A DNA stretch of 64,000 nucleotides from Oasisia sp. SBJ-2009 (taxonomy: Eukaryota; Annelida; Polychaeta; Sabellida; Siboglinidae). Positions 63,955 through 64,000 of the stretch are shown here, piece after piece (position 1 is the stretch's first letter; the number at the start of each line of letters is the position of its first letter). A model generated the notes under the pieces. The model had not been told where the DNA came from. It searched no databases and worked only from the letters and a program-made list of their open reading frames with translations. The stretch is taken from assembly GCA_964017155.1 (NCBI GenBank), contig OZ024855.1, positions 4,670,690-4,734,689 on the forward strand. The letters are read 5' to 3'. A program made the position numbers and the translations under genes.

Positions 63955-64000
63955 GTAAGATCAATCTACTCACCTACATATCACACGTTATGTATGTTGA

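Larger units (their letters stand above)
1..64000 (+). repeat. direct tandem array of 35 gene-internal units, 1651 or 1926-1928 bp each
   Basis: The whole window consists of head-to-tail copies of one unit. Exon A starts lie at 51, 1702, 3355, 5281, 6932, 8858, 10509, 12160, 14088, 16014, 17665, 19316, 20967, 22895, 24821, 26472, 28123, 30050, 31978, 33907, 35834, 37762, 39690, 41618, 43546, 45478, 47406, 49334, 51261, 53189, 55117, 57033, 58961, 60889 and 62816. Copies differ by scattered substitutions and a handful of indels, and introns are about as similar as exons, which points to recent amplification or ongoing homogenisation. No mobile element, tRNA, rRNA or unrelated gene interrupts the array. 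Positions 1-50 are the end of a D-A intron and 63955-64000 the start of a C-D intron. Confidence 0.97.

Noticed and set aside
1..64000. Non-coding satellite or transposon array
   Set aside because: There are no terminal inverted repeats, target duplications, transposase or reverse transcriptase frames. Splice sites and phase are kept in almost all copies, and exon indels are almost all multiples of three.
1..64000. Bacterial or phage sequence, CRISPR array, or repeats of a prokaryotic surface protein
   Set aside because: Repeat units are far too long for CRISPR, there are no long continuous frames, operons or ribosome binding sites, and the mucin frame appears only after removing GT-AG introns.
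1..64000. Assembly artefact (collapsed or expanded repeat) as the explanation for the entire array
   Set aside because: Most units carry private substitutions and there are several distinct higher-order patterns, which an assembler would not invent. The exact copy number, and the 7700-bp block copy, still need read support.

Overview
This window is a fragment of one eukaryotic, probably invertebrate, gene and nothing else is visible in it. It is filled end to end by a near-perfect direct tandem array of 35 units (the last one cut by the window edge). Each unit carries four or five short exons for Thr/Ser-rich, mucin-like peptide, separated by AT-rich introns. Evidence for a eukaryote: every exon has GT donor and AG acceptor sites at the same place in nearly every copy, every exon is flanked by phase-1 introns, and only the exons keep a long-range reading frame when joined. 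The exons are CpG-rich, which fits an invertebrate better than a vertebrate. I cannot name the species or an orthologue.

Layout of a unit: exon A (42 codons), optional exon A' (42), B (42), C (41), D (40). Intron lengths are A-A' 149, A or A' to B 332, B-C 169, C-D 273 and D-A 382 nt. Short units (A-B-C-D) are 1651 bp and long units (A-A'-B-C-D) are 1926-1928 bp. The left 28 kb mixes both: units 1, 2, 4, 6, 7, 10, 11, 12, 15 and 16 are short, and 3, 5, 8, 9, 13 and 14 are long. From unit 17 (28.1 kb) rightwards every unit is long. The exons in the window add up to roughly 6,780 codons, with neither the start nor the end of the gene present.

The predicted protein is about half Thr+Ser, acidic, Cys-free and low in aromatic residues, as expected for a heavily O-glycosylated secreted or surface mucin or glue-type protein. 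No signal peptide, membrane anchor or folded domain is in the window, so this is composition-based inference. Residue numbers below count from 1 in each exon's peptide, residue 1 being the codon split across the upstream junction.

Points of interest: nested repeat structure (A-D are themselves related); higher-order repeats of 3577, 3856, 7700 and 8807 bp; exon-number variation by a 275-bp A/A' duplication; a unit with two broken splice sites (unit 8); a unit with a frameshift (unit 19); an in-frame 12-nt deletion shared by two distant units; and an N-glycosylation sequon that switches on and off between units. The small open frames on the minus strand and in the introns look like passengers of the repeat, not genes.
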